DNA of 20,176 nucleotides, taken from Candidatus Altimarinota bacterium (GTDB lineage Bacteria; Patescibacteria; JAEDAM01; BD1-5; UBA2023). The notes under the pieces are model-generated. The model saw only the letters and a list, made by a program, of their open reading frames with translations, had not been told where the DNA came from and searched no databases. The stretch is taken from assembly GCA_018457335.1 (NCBI GenBank), contig JAGYHI010000010.1, positions 1 to 20,176 on the forward strand. The letters are read 5' to 3'. The stretch's first letter is position 1, and each line of letters starts with the position of its first letter. This document shows positions 7,963 to 16,608 of the stretch, piece after piece. A program made the position numbers and the translations under genes.

Positions 7963-7999
7963 AAAAATTCGATTTTTTTTAAAAAAGTCGAATTTTTTG
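7963..7999 (+). terminator. Terminator closing cassette 1
   Basis: AAAAATTCGA (7963-7972) and TCGAATTTTT (7988-7997) form a 10-bp stem; the intervening T8 and A6 tracts extend the pairing. It ends in TTTTTT and lies 16 nt after the stop of the large protein, just before the second cassette's promoter block. The symmetry allows function in either direction. Confidence 0.7.
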
Positions 8000-8011
8000 G
8001 TGGATTTGACG

Positions 8012-8067
8012 AAAAAACCTTTGCAAAAAATCGAAAAATGTGATAGCATAGGAGAGTAGCTATAATT
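8012..8067 (+). promoter_or_regulatory. Cassette promoter block, copy 2
   Basis: The paralogous counterpart of 4673-4726: -35 TTGCAA (8021-8026), 17-bp spacer, -10 TAGCAT (8044-8049) and a downstream CTATAATT (TATAAT at 8061-8066). The upstream AAAAAACC is also shared. It starts 13 nt after the terminator of cassette 1. Confidence 0.75.
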
Positions 8068-8083
8068 TTATCTTGATACGCAC

Positions 8084-8401
8084 ATGACTCGGCAAGAAGC
8101 TCAGCAAAAAATCCGTGAAATCATCGAGAAAATGCAGGATCCAGAGATGATGCACCAAATCACCGAGGCCCTTCCGCTTTTTAGTAATGCAGATTTGGGG
8201 CAATTATTGGGGTTTTTGCAGACGGGAAAAATTGAACTTTTGTACCAGCTCATCCAGGAAACAGTCGATGAATATCAAATTGTGATGGAAGAAATGAGCA
8301 CCCTCAAACACAAACTTGAGGTGCGACAAATCCAAAATCAAGAACAACAAGAAAAAACGCATGAGCAAGAACCAGATTTACAATCTTTATCTTTAATCTA
8401 A
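8084..8401 (+). CDS. Cassette small protein, copy 2 (105 aa)
   Basis: Paralogue of the protein at 4743-5069, with the same helical layout: ALPLFSNADLGQLLGFLQTG near residues 29-48 and ETVDEYQIVMEEMSTLKHKL following. The C-terminal tail is Gln/Glu-rich (RQIQNQEQQEKTHEQE) where the first copy is Lys/Glu-rich, so the tail diverges while the core is kept. Both proteins end in a short hydrophobic L-rich tail (SLSLI; ELTLL). No TGA codon, signal peptide or membrane segment. The large partner begins within 8-53 nt downstream. Retention of the same pair in both copies implies the two products work together. Confidence 0.8.
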   Translation: MTRQEAQQKIREIIEKMQDPEMMHQITEALPLFSNADLGQLLGFLQTGKIELLYQLIQETVDEYQIVMEEMSTLKHKLEVRQIQNQEQQEKTHEQEPDLQSLSLI

Positions 8402-8408
8402 AATACGA

Positions 8409-11400
8409 ATGGGACCAATAATTTGATGAAGTGGACCACAAAGTCCGGAAAAAATGAAATGATTAACGAAGACTGTGGAGAAACCAAAAACTCCAGAGGA
8501 GATTAATCAGTTGGCAAAAAAAACTTTGGAAATTGCGAAAAAGAAAAAACTTAACCAGCCTGAAATAGTCAAAAAAATAGAGGCACTCCCTGGAAAAACA
8601 GAACTCGAAACAAAACTTTTGCAAACACTTGAGAAAACAATAGGGGATTTGGATAAAAAGTTATCTGCATTAGAATTAGTTCTTGAAGGAAAAAATGGTG
8701 CGAAAAAGAATGCGGAAAGTGAAAAAGTTGAGACAGAAGAAGGAAATAAAAAAAGTGAAAAATCGAAAGAAAATGTGGAAGGTTTTCAAAATTTCTCAAT
8801 GAGGAAGAGAATGAGTAAAATCGCGACAATTCTTAGAAATGATAATAAATTCATTGATACGCCTTTGTCAGAATTTTTAGGGAAAATTTGAAATAAACTT
8901 GCTGTTCATGAGAGTCTTTCTGATAGTGAAAAAAAGATTTTCGCAATGGTACAAAACCTGAAAAATCCGAATGATTTAACTGATTTAAAAACACTTTTTG
9001 ATGACATCAAAAAATCCGATGAATTTAAAAAAGTCAAAAAAGATGAAAAAATAAAGAGCATGGATTCAGCAATTGAAGAAATAAAAGAAGCGGAGGATTT
9101 TGAAAAAAATTATAAAAAAAGAAAGGCGGAGATTGAGAAAATTCCAGACAAAGAAAAAAGAGAAAAAGCCATGGATTTATTAGAAAAAGATAAAATATAT
9201 TATCATAATTATCTAAAAAATAGACTCCAACATGACAAAGAAGAGATGAAAGAAAAAGTAAAATGAGATAAAGATTTGGAGCAAAAATATAACAAAATGG
9301 ATAAGAGATTGGAGCATTTAAATAAAATAAACAAAAAAATTGACACCCTATCACAAAAATCTGCAAATGACAATCCTGCACTATTTGAAACTAATCTCTA
9401 TTTGATAAATAAACTTTCAGAGACAGATTTTCAAAAAGTTCTTAAACATTTTGCGAGTAAAAATAAAAAAATCCCCGCTAAAAATATAAATACTTGATAT
9501 TTGGAAAAGTATATTCTCGATAAAAATGTCAGCATATCTCGTTTTTCTGTATCATCAATTCCAGCAAGTGTCATAAAGAATTCACTTTCTTTGCTTGTAA
9601 ATAAAATGATGAATGAGTCTGATTTTGTACAAGCTGGATCTACGATGAATAATAATATATGAAAAATTTCAAATGATTTTAGGAGTCTACTGGGGCGTGC
9701 TATGGATTTAAATATTGGTTCAGAAAAAATGGCTCAGGCTGTAAAACAGATAGAAGGTCTTTTTGAAAAAAAATGAAAGTCGTTTAATACACCATACACA
9801 ATACAGATGTATGCTGGGACTGTATTTTCTCTGAAAGCAAAGAAAATATTAGAACAAAGAAAACAAAAATTAAAAAAAGCCAGAGAAAAAACAAAGACAA
9901 ACAGAGACAATCAGAAAAAACCTATATTTTCTACTGATGAAAGTAAAAATATCCACACTACTGAGGGAAATGATTCAAAAAACTCCAAAAAATGAATAAT
10001 TTCTGTCGATGAAAACATTAAAAATATTTCTGAGAAAACAGAAAAAAAGGACGAAAAAGTATCAACGAGTAAGCAGAATAGCAGTGTTAATAATGCAGAT
10101 TTGTATAATGAAGATATTGAATCAATCTTTAATAATACAATAGAAAAACTTAAAAATTGAGAGTTGTATGATGTAAGTAGATGAGAGATTATCGGTGATG
10201 AAGATAGGTCTATTATCATTGGATTTTTGACTGATTTTTATGGTAAAAATCCTAGCAATCATAAATATGATGATATCGTGGTCGATTTGCTGAAAAGAAA
10301 AATCCCTCTGATTACTCACGATCTTACTTTTTTGCCGAATAAATCTCAAAAAATATATATGCAAATTGCAAAGCAATTTGAGTGATCTAGTCTCTCTTCC
10401 ATTCCTGATAAATTTTTAAAAGAACAATCTTTTATAGATATAATTACTTCTAAGGAAAAAGATTTTGCGCTTTCGCATATTAAGGATTATTTTTCAGATA
10501 GATTAATGAAAATAAACGATTTAAATACCTTTTTAGCCTATTATGAATGATTTTCAAAAAAATTTCCGTCAGAATCAACAGAAAGCCTTCTTAAAACTTT
10601 ATGAGGAAAAGATATAAAAGACAACCAAATTTTACAGGAGATGTTTTTGCAAACAACAGAAAATCATAAATTTGATGCTCTGCATTCCGAACTGCTTCCT
10701 ATTATAATGGAAGATGCAGCAGAAATTGGTGAAGGATTTACAGTAATTCAAGAATCTATTGATAAAAAAAATAAAATTAAAAATAATGAAGAAGAAGTTA
10801 AAAAGGATGTGGGACAAGATTTGATTAGTAGTATTAGAAAAATGAAGTTGAATGGAGAAAGTGAAATCATAAATCAGGTAAATAAAATGGATTTAAGAAA
10901 CCATAAGGAGATTGGAAATCTTTATATATTAATTAAAAAATATAACCCCAAAAACCCTAAAAAAATTTGGAGTAATATCTTGACGGTTTTAAAAGAAGAA
11001 AATAAGAAAAAATTAGATGAGGCAAAAAATAAGTTTCCAAAAGATGAACTCCTTAAACTGGATGATAAATTTAAAACAAAATGAGAGGTTGATGATGAAA
11101 AAATCAAAAAAGTTTATATTGAGGAATTAAAAATTGCTCGAGAAAAAGCAAAAAAAGAACAATGATATAAAAAAGAAGAATTTAAAAAACAATTTCAAAA
11201 AGATTTCTGTGCTAAATATGGTAAAAATTTATCAGAGAAAGCAAGAGAGATTTTTGAATCAATTGTTAGTTATACGCAAGTAGACAAGTCCATAGATGAT
11301 ACTTTGCAGAATAAAAATCTTGCAATTTATTTGGCTGAATCAAATTTTTCTTCTATTTACGACTTCGACGAACTCGTCGAAATGAAACAATCTGGTCAGC

Positions 11401-12047
11401 TTAAAATCAATAGTCAGACCGGAAAGTTGGAGCTTTCAAATAATCCTCATATTCTAGATTCGACCAAAACTTTTCCTTCTATCAAGTCCATTGCTGAAGT
11501 TCCAGTTGGGACTGAAATTGCACTTAACCAGATTACGTCTTTTAAATGACGAAAATCACTTGAAGGCGTAAAAGTAACAAAAACAGAAGATGAGCAATTT
11601 GATGTTTTTAATCAAGGAGAAAAAGTGACCACGACACATCTCGAAAAGCTCAGAGGGTATGCTCCGACTATTGCGATTTTTAATCAGGTGACAAAAGGAT
11701 TTGCTTCAAAATATATTGATGCTATCTTGCCCAAAATTGCAAAACATAACAATAAAACAGCAGGTATAGAAACTGGGCAGGTGACAGAGTCTGAGGCAAA
11801 AGACATTATTGGTACTTTTGCTCAATTACTCGGTGTCGAAGGGGTAGATAGAAGTCAAGGAGTTTGACAATCTTTAGCAAAATTTAAAAATATTCCTAAA
11901 GCTGAAGTAGAAGAAAAAATGTTTGCATTACAATCTCCTACTCACTGAGATGTATTCTCTCGGGATGGAAAATTTAATGAATTGGCATTTGATGAGATAT
12001 TAAATCCTCCAAAAACTGATCATTCTCCAAAATCACAAACCGCTTAA
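8409..12047 (+). CDS. Cassette large helical protein, copy 2 (about 1212 aa)
   Basis: A single frame to TAA 12045-12047 crossed by 16 TGA codons from 8889 on, and no TAA or TAG. The start is uncertain: ATG 8409 (7 nt after the small gene, as in cassette 1, but adding three TGA including a TGATGA pair), ATG 8454 preceded by GGAAAAA, or GTG 8475. The protein is Lys/Glu/Asn-rich, helical and coiled-coil-like, without signal peptide or membrane span. A low-complexity polar linker lies around 9840-10090. The C-terminal ~190 residues (VPVGTEIALNQITSFKG..KSLEGVK..FASKYIDAILPKIAKHNN..TESEAKDIIGTFAQLLGV) match the C-terminus of the first large protein; the middle regions diverge in sequence and length. 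Function unknown. Confidence 0.85.
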
Positions 12048-12054
12048 TTTAATC

Positions 12055-12082
12055 TTGACATATAAATAATTATACATATAAT
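12055..12082 (+). promoter_or_regulatory. Perfect-consensus promoter of the 75-aa gene
   Basis: TTGACA (12055-12060), 16-bp spacer, TATAAT (12077-12082), 26 nt before the ATG. TATAATA and TATTATA form a 7-bp inverted repeat (12077-12083 and 12090-12096) over the -10 and start region, which could be an operator. It sits 7 nt after the stop of the large cassette gene. Confidence 0.75.
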
Positions 12083-12107
12083 AAACTTATATTATAATTT
12101 TTTCACT

Positions 12108-12335
12108 ATGAATCATACAGATTTTTTCGGAATAGAGCATACTTCGGGTGCTTCTTCAAAGTCCACTACATCGATTGATATTTCTGATATCATACAAGAG
12201 AGAAGTGGAAAAAGTATCCACGAGATTTTTGGACACGGAAATACTCCTTGTAAGAAAGATACTCCTCACACCAATAAAAAATCCCCAGTAGAGAATCTTC
12301 TAGATGAAGAGGCTATACGGAGATTTTTAGGGTAA
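12108..12335 (+). CDS. Hypothetical protein, 75 aa
   Basis: A 75-aa product with no recognisable family. It begins MNHTDFFGIEHTSG, has a Ser/Thr-rich stretch, then SIDISDIIQERSGKSIHEIFGHG, a polar PCKKDTPHTNKKSP linker and a C-terminal helix ENLLDEEAIRRFLG. It looks largely disordered with two short helices, as in an adaptor or substrate peptide. No TGA. It has its own consensus promoter, so it is probably strongly transcribed and may be regulated apart from the cassette upstream. It ends 15 nt from the convergent mscL stop, with no clear terminator between. The link with the duplicated cassette rests on position only. Confidence 0.65.
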   Translation: MNHTDFFGIEHTSGASSKSTTSIDISDIIQERSGKSIHEIFGHGNTPCKKDTPHTNKKSPVENLLDEEAIRRFLG

Positions 12336-12350
12336 GATTTTCTTGAAAAA

Positions 12351-12731
12351 TTATTGTTTTTTGAGAAGATCTCGGATTTCTACAAGAAGTTCTTCAGAAG
12401 TAGGACCTTTTGGTTCTTCTTTTTTTGGTTCTTCTTTTTTCTTCATACTTCCCATGACTTTGACAATGATAATAAAAATAGCAAGAGCAATCACCACAAA
12501 GTCAAAGATATTTTGAAGGAATTGACCGTATTTTACCTGAGCTTCTCCGACTTTCCAGACGAGTTTTGTGAAGTCGACACCACCAGTGATGACTCCGATA
12601 AGTGGAGTGATAACATCAGCAACGAGCGAAGATACGATTTTACCGAAAGCAGCACCGATAACGACGGCAACAGCAAGATCAATGATATTTCCTTTCATTG
12701 CAAATGCTTTGAATTCTTTTAACATTTTCAT
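12351..12731 (-). CDS. mscL: Large-conductance mechanosensitive channel MscL
   Basis: A 126-aa MscL, a homopentameric inner-membrane pore that opens under extreme tension and releases solutes on osmotic downshock. The N-terminal amphipathic helix MKMLKEFKAFAMKGN is followed by TM1 (IIDLAVAVVIGAAFGKIVSSLVADVITPLIG, residues 16-46), a short periplasmic loop, TM2 (FLQNIFDFVVIALAIFIIIV, about 71-90) and a charged tail KKKEEPKKEEPKGPTSEELLVEIRDLLKK. Length and topology are normal (E. coli 136 aa). A second ATG two codons in is a possible start. No TGA codon. It lies downstream of znuB on the same strand but has its own promoter. Confidence 0.98.
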   Translation of the reverse strand: MKMLKEFKAFAMKGNIIDLAVAVVIGAAFGKIVSSLVADVITPLIGVITGGVDFTKLVWKVGEAQVKYGQFLQNIFDFVVIALAIFIIIVKVMGSMKKKEEPKKEEPKGPTSEELLVEIRDLLKKQ

Positions 12732-12767
12732 AATGAATAAAAGTTATAAAATAAAAAGAGCCCAAGT

Positions 12768-12795
12768 ATCATATGGATTTTTTTAAAAAAAGCAA
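12768..12795 (-). promoter_or_regulatory. mscL promoter
   Basis: Minus strand -35 TTGCTT (12790-12795), 16-bp spacer, -10 TATGAT (12768-12773), 36 nt upstream of the mscL start and 9 nt past the znuB stop. It may add to readthrough from the znu operon. Confidence 0.45.
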
Positions 12796-12804
12796 TTTAT
12801 TTTT

Positions 12805-13602
12805 TTATCTTTTCTTAAAAATTAAACTTAAAATAAAAAATAAAATCAAAACGAGAACTATACTTGCTCCAGTAGATGTTTCTAAAAAATGTGCTCAAAA
12901 TAATCATAAAATTACTGAAATCCAAGCAAGTAGGCTTGAAAAAATAAAAACTTGTTTAATATTTTTTCCTAAAATTTTTGCTGTGTTTGCAGGGATTACA
13001 AGGAAAGCTCAGATGAGTAAAATCCCAAAAATTTTAATTGAAAGTGCTATAAAAACAGAAACTAAAATTAGGAAGAAAAAATTATAGAGATTTACAGAAA
13101 TCCCAGAAGTTTTTGCAATATCTCTATTTATTATTACTCCTAAAAACTTTTTTCAAAATGTAAAAAATAAAATTAAAACAATTACTAAAAGTCAAAAAAT
13201 CATCAAAATATCTTGTTTTTCAACCAACAAAATACTTCAAAAAAGTAGACTATTTATATCTAAACTTAGATTTTGCAAAAATCCAAGAGTAAAAATTGCT
13301 CAGGCAATTCATCCTTGAGAAATAATTTCTTTTGTAGATTCTTTTGTGATAAAATCAGTTTTTTCTATAAAAAATATCAGCAAACTTGCAAAAATTCCAA
13401 ATAAAAAAGCAAAAAAATAATAATTTCACTCTAAAAGTAGAGAAAGAGCAATTCCTAAAAATAAAAAATTAGAAATAGAATGAGTGATATTTGCCTCTTT
13501 TCTCATCACAATAAAAACTCCTAAAATAGAAGAAATTAAGGCTAACAGGAGACCTGAGATAAGTGCATTTTGGAAGAATGTGTATTGTAATATTTCAAAC
13601 AT
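12805..13602 (-). CDS. znuB: Zinc/manganese ABC transporter permease (ZnuB-like)
   Basis: A 265-aa ABC-3 family permease that forms the membrane channel for Zn2+ (or Mn2+/Fe2+) import with ZnuC and the ZnuA lipoprotein. About seven to eight hydrophobic spans fill the sequence. Family signatures include MRKEANITHSISNFLFLGIAL near residues 33-53 and KIFGILLIGAFLVIPANTAK near 190-209. Nine TGA codons are read as Gly, one in the conserved GILLIGAFLVIPA segment; read with standard stops the gene is unrecognisable, and no intact standard-code ORF covers it. It starts 6 nt after the upstream kinase stop, so it is translationally linked. Metal specificity within the family cannot be told from sequence. 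Confidence 0.93.
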
Positions 13603-13608
13603 ATTTTT

Positions 13609-14118
13609 TTAATTATTTTTTAAAAACTCATTTACAGCTTCAAAACTTAACTTTAATCTGTTTTTATATTCTAAATCAGTAATATGTAAATTTACTTCAT
13701 CTGAAAAATGTTCCAAAAACTTTTTATGATCAGTAAAAAGAGTATCAAAATCTTCTAAAAACGATGTATAATTTTTATTTTTATATCATTTTTTTATAAG
13801 ATTTTCACCTAAATCAAGACTAATTATAAATACTTTATAGTTAAATTTTTTCATTAAATTTTTCTTTTCAAACCAAACTCTATCAATACTTGCATCTAAA
13901 ATGAAAGATTTTCATTGTTCCATAATTTCCAAAAGTCTTTCATTTCTTATTTTTAAGTGTACTTTTTCATCTAAAAATCCATAATTTTCAATTACTTCTG
14001 ATCTAATTGCATCATTATTAAATATAGGAAAATCAATTTTTGTACTCAAAAAATTTGTAATTGGAGTCTTCCCAGACCCAGGAACTCAAGCGAAAGTTAT
14101 ACAGATTGGTTGTTTCAT
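13609..14118 (-). CDS. P-loop kinase-like ATPase, 169 aa
   Basis: A 169-aa P-loop NTPase inserted between znuC and znuB. It starts MKQPICITFAGVPGSGKT: the Walker A motif is residues 11-18, and its first glycine is a TGA codon. NNDAIRSEVI follows, as in small-molecule and nucleotide kinases of the AAA_33/adenylate-kinase-like group, then FILDASIDRVWFEKKNLMKKF (Walker B-like ILDAS) and YKVFIISLD. Three TGA codons. The substrate cannot be predicted. Spacing of 23 nt from znuC and 6 nt to znuB puts it in the operon, yet kinases are not usual znu components, so this is an interesting accessory gene. Confidence 0.8.
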
Positions 14119-14141
14119 ATTTTTAAAATTAGAAATAAATT

Positions 14142-14858
14142 TTAATGTTTACAATGTTTATGTGGATTATGTTCATAGGGAAGAGTATATTTTCCAAAAA
14201 GTTTTTCAACTTTTTCATTTGCTTGAATCTGACTTGGAGTTCAATGACAACAGAAATCATCTTTATGTAAACAAATAACTCTATCAGAATTTTTATAAAC
14301 CAAATGTAAATTGTGAGAAACCAAAATTATAGAAATATCTTTAAAAACTTTTTTTATTTCAGCTATATTTTTATAAAAATTGTCTTCTCAAATTATATCA
14401 ACTCCTGCTGTTGGTTCATCTAAAAGTAGAAGTTCAGGTTTTCAAATTAAAGCAGAAATAATCAAAACCTTTTGAAATTCTCCTCAGCTTAGAAATGAAA
14501 GCTGTTTTGTAAGTAAATTTTCTGCTCCAAAATTTTTGAAATATTTTCTTACTTTTTCTTTTGAAGTTTTTGGATTGTAAATATTTATAAATTCTAAAAC
14601 ATTTATAGGAAAGCTTTTATCTATGTCTATTTTTTGAGGAACATAAGCTATTTTTGAATAATTTTTTATAATTTCTCAATTTGTTTCTTTTAAAATTCCA
14701 GCAATAATTTTTAAAAGTGTGGATTTTCAAGCTCAATTTACTCAGATTATAGAAACAATTTCTCATTTTTTCACAGAAAAACTAATATCTTTTAAGATAC
14801 TAGTTTTTTTTATAGAAAAGGAAATGTTTTTAAGTTGAAGGAGATTTTTCATCTTCAT
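14142..14858 (-). CDS. znuC: Zinc/manganese ABC transporter ATPase (ZnuC-like)
   Basis: A 238-aa ABC ATPase powering metal import through ZnuB. Walker A is GVNGAGKS (39-46), with all three glycines encoded by TGA. The Q-loop is YVPQK (72-76), the signature LSGGEFQK (123-130) with its first glycine by TGA, Walker B LLLLDEPTAGVD (143-154), and the H-loop SHNLH (181-185). Nine TGA codons in total. The C-terminus is Cys/His-rich (DDFCCHG and YEHNPHKHCKH), which could bind zinc and sense it; ZnuC proteins with His-rich tails are known. Its start overlaps the end of the upstream gene by 29 nt, suggesting coupling; a second ATG is two codons inside. Confidence 0.95.
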
Positions 14859-15522
14859 GTAATAAAGTTGTTAAAATAATATCATCAACTCTTGATTTAA
14901 TTTTATCATTTTTACTTATATGATTTAAATATTCTTGTAATACTCATCAAGTAGTTTTATTGAGTTTTGCTAATTTTTTCTTATCAGATTTAGTTCATTT
15001 TTCCCAAGTATAGATTTGTAAAAGTAATAATTCAATAAATAATTTTTTTACATTATCAGGAACTAAATCTATATTATCAGTTTCTTCAATTATATTTTTT
15101 TTGGATAAAATATCTTCAGTCAGAGATTTTATATCTTGTATAAGTTTTTTATTATTTTCACTTCCATTATACTCTATATCATAATTTTCAAAAATGTTTG
15201 TTTCTAGTAAAAAATAGGGATTTTTAGAAATATCATTTTCTTTTTTTTGATTTTTTGTTGGGCCTTTTGTTTTTACCATAGAATTTTCTAAAAATCTAAT
15301 TGCATCTGGAGGCATATGGTGTCTCCAAGCAAGTGGTAAATCAACATTTGCATTTTCATTTTCTACAGTGATAACTTTAGCACCAAAATATTTTATAATA
15401 AGTCTAAAAAATGCTTCTTGAAATTCAGTAAGTTCTCCCATTTTTTCAAGAAGATCATCAGGAATAGGAGGAAGGTCACCTAATTCTATATCTGAGTGTG
15501 GTAAAACTGAAATTCTTTTCAT
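14830..15522 (-). CDS. Hypothetical protein in the znu operon, 230 aa
   Basis: Unrecognised 230-aa product lying between znuA and znuC. It begins MKRISVLPHSDIELGDLPPIPDDLLEKMG, has a helix TEFQEAFFRLIIKYFGAKVITVEN, then the motif DLPLAWRHHMPPDAIRFLENS near residues 81-101 with a His pair, and a long helical C-terminal half. Three TGA codons, including a TGATGA pair near residue 192. No signal peptide or transmembrane segment, so it is cytoplasmic. It overlaps znuC by 29 nt and has its own promoter behind znuA. A metal-dependent regulator or accessory role is possible from context only; no helix-turn-helix or enzyme motif was identified. Confidence 0.7.
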
Positions 15523-15536
15523 ATTTTATAATTAAG

Positions 15537-15578
15537 ATATAATTTTATATATTTTAATTATAAAATTATATTTGTCAA
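15537..15578 (-). promoter_or_regulatory. Internal znu promoter inside a 13-bp inverted repeat
   Basis: Minus strand -35 TTGACA (15573-15578), 16-bp spacer, -10 TAAAAT (15551-15556). ATATAATTTTATA (15537-15549) and TATAAAATTATAT (15559-15571) are perfect 13-bp arms around a 9-nt centre that contains most of the -10 box. Such placement fits a repressor operator, for example for a Fur/Zur or DtxR-type metalloregulator, but the sequence is so AT-rich that some symmetry can arise by chance. Confidence 0.55.
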
Positions 15579-15579
15579 G

Positions 15580-16446
15580 TTATTCAAATATTTTTTCTAA
15601 ACTTCATAAATTATTCTCTAAATTTTTTAAATATCAATTTGTATTTTCATCACTTCCTAGAGGATCAAGAGTAAGAATTTCTAAATTATATTTTTTTGCT
15701 ATTTTTTCAAAATTTGAATTTTTAAATTGAGGTTCTATAAAAGCATTTTTTATATTATATTTACTTATTTTATCAGTTAAATTTTGAAGCTCACTAGAGT
15801 TTGGATTATTCAAAATTGATTTTTTAAAAACTATTTTCTTTGATATATCAATTTTTAAATCTTTAAATAAATAATCATAAGCATTATGGAAAACTATAAA
15901 GTATTGTTGTTTTTTTCAATTTGTTTTTTCTCTAAAGTTTTCTACTAAATTATCTATTTTTTTTATAAAATTTTCATAATTTTTTATAAAAATTTCTTTG
16001 TTTTCTTTTTGTATTTTTGCAAGAAAATTTTTTATTTTTTCAGCTATAATTTTTGCATTTTCTGGAGAAGTCCAAATATGTGGATTTTTTTCAAAATGTC
16101 ATTCTGAACTTGGTTCAGAATCTTTCAATTTTTCTGAAAGTTTTAATACATTTTTTCCATTTATTTTTTTATCCAAAAATCAATCTATATGTTCAAGTCA
16201 AACTACAATAATTCATTTTGAATTTTCTAAATCTACAAGGTGAGAAGTTTTTAGACTGAAATTATGGGGAGACTTTCAGGCTCAAACTATATTTTTTACC
16301 AAAAAATTTTCTCATCAAATATAATTTGTAATAGAAGAGAGAGGGATTATAGAAGTGGTAATTTGTGTTTTTGTATTTTTGTGATTATTTTCTCAGCAAG
16401 AAAACAGCAGAAAAAACAAAGAAAATATCAGGAGAATTTTTTTCAT
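15580..16446 (-). CDS. znuA: Zinc/manganese-binding lipoprotein (ZnuA-like)
   Basis: A 288-aa cluster A-I solute-binding protein that captures divalent metal outside the membrane and delivers it to ZnuB. The N-terminus MKKILLIFSLFFLLFSCG is a lipoprotein signal; the Cys17 lipobox is followed by a TGA-encoded Gly. Probable metal ligands are H61 (SPHNFSLKTS), H123 (NPHIWTSPENA), H187 (FHNAYDYL) and D261 (TLDPLGSD), each in its family motif. Twelve TGA codons encode most of the glycines; only two GGA were seen. Residues 108-117, KDSEPSSEGH, are encoded by an embedded REP-like palindrome in the loop before DPHIW, where ZnuA proteins often carry a His-rich insert. First gene of the operon, divergent from pyrG. 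Confidence 0.94.
16098..16125. repeat. REP-like palindrome embedded in znuA
   Basis: ATTCTGAAC (16101-16109) and GTTCAGAAT (16113-16121) are perfect 9-bp arms around TTG, with the flanks GTC and CTTTC found in the intergenic elements at 2625-2826. It is in frame on the minus strand and contributes about ten residues to ZnuA, including one TGA codon. Confidence 0.85.
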
Positions 16447-16460
16447 AAAAGTTATATTAT

Positions 16461-16511
16461 TGATACAAAGTATCATTAAGGATGATTGTATCTTTTTTGA
16501 AAAAAAGTCAA
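16461..16511 (-). promoter_or_regulatory. znuA promoter with downstream palindrome
   Basis: Minus strand -35 TTGACT (16506-16511), 15-bp spacer, -10 TACAAT (16485-16490). Between the -10 and the ATG lies the perfect palindrome TGATAC-AAA-GTATCA (16461-16475), over the expected transcription start. That is the classic place for a metal-responsive repressor to block initiation. The regulator is not in the window. Confidence 0.6.
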
Positions 16512-16531
16512 GAGAATTTTATAAATTTCCT

Positions 16532-16559
16532 TTGCATTTTTTTAAAAAATAAATATCAT
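16532..16559 (+). promoter_or_regulatory. pyrG promoter candidate
   Basis: -35 TTGCAT (16532-16537), 16-bp spacer, -10 TATCAT (16554-16559). It is back to back with the znuA promoter, with 20 bp between the two -35 boxes, and gives a pyrG leader of about 100 nt. Confidence 0.45.
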
Positions 16560-16608
16560 CGGGAAATGAAATACAAGGAACTACATTTTTTGATTTCAAT
16601 TTTTCACT

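Noticed and set aside
11364..11381. 18-bp palindrome TTCGACGA-AC-TCGTCGAA
   Set aside because: It lies inside the coding frame (YDFDELVE) and is explained by codon choice for acidic residues; no partner copy was seen.
4743..12047. Reading TGA as tryptophan (code 4, Mycoplasma-like)
   Set aside because: TGG is used for Trp at conserved sites (for example HRWAERS in Tgt), and TGA replaces Gly in Walker A, GGTMRLG and EEGV motifs.
4743..12335. Prophage or integrative element for the cassette island
   Set aside because: No integrase, terminase, capsid protein, tRNA attachment site or flanking direct repeat was seen. The duplicated unit is better described as a tandem chromosomal duplication.
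14995..15522. A 175-aa protein ending at TGA 14995-14997
   Set aside because: The frame continues through that TGA and a TGATGA pair to TAA at 14830, overlapping znuC in the usual manner of coupled genes.
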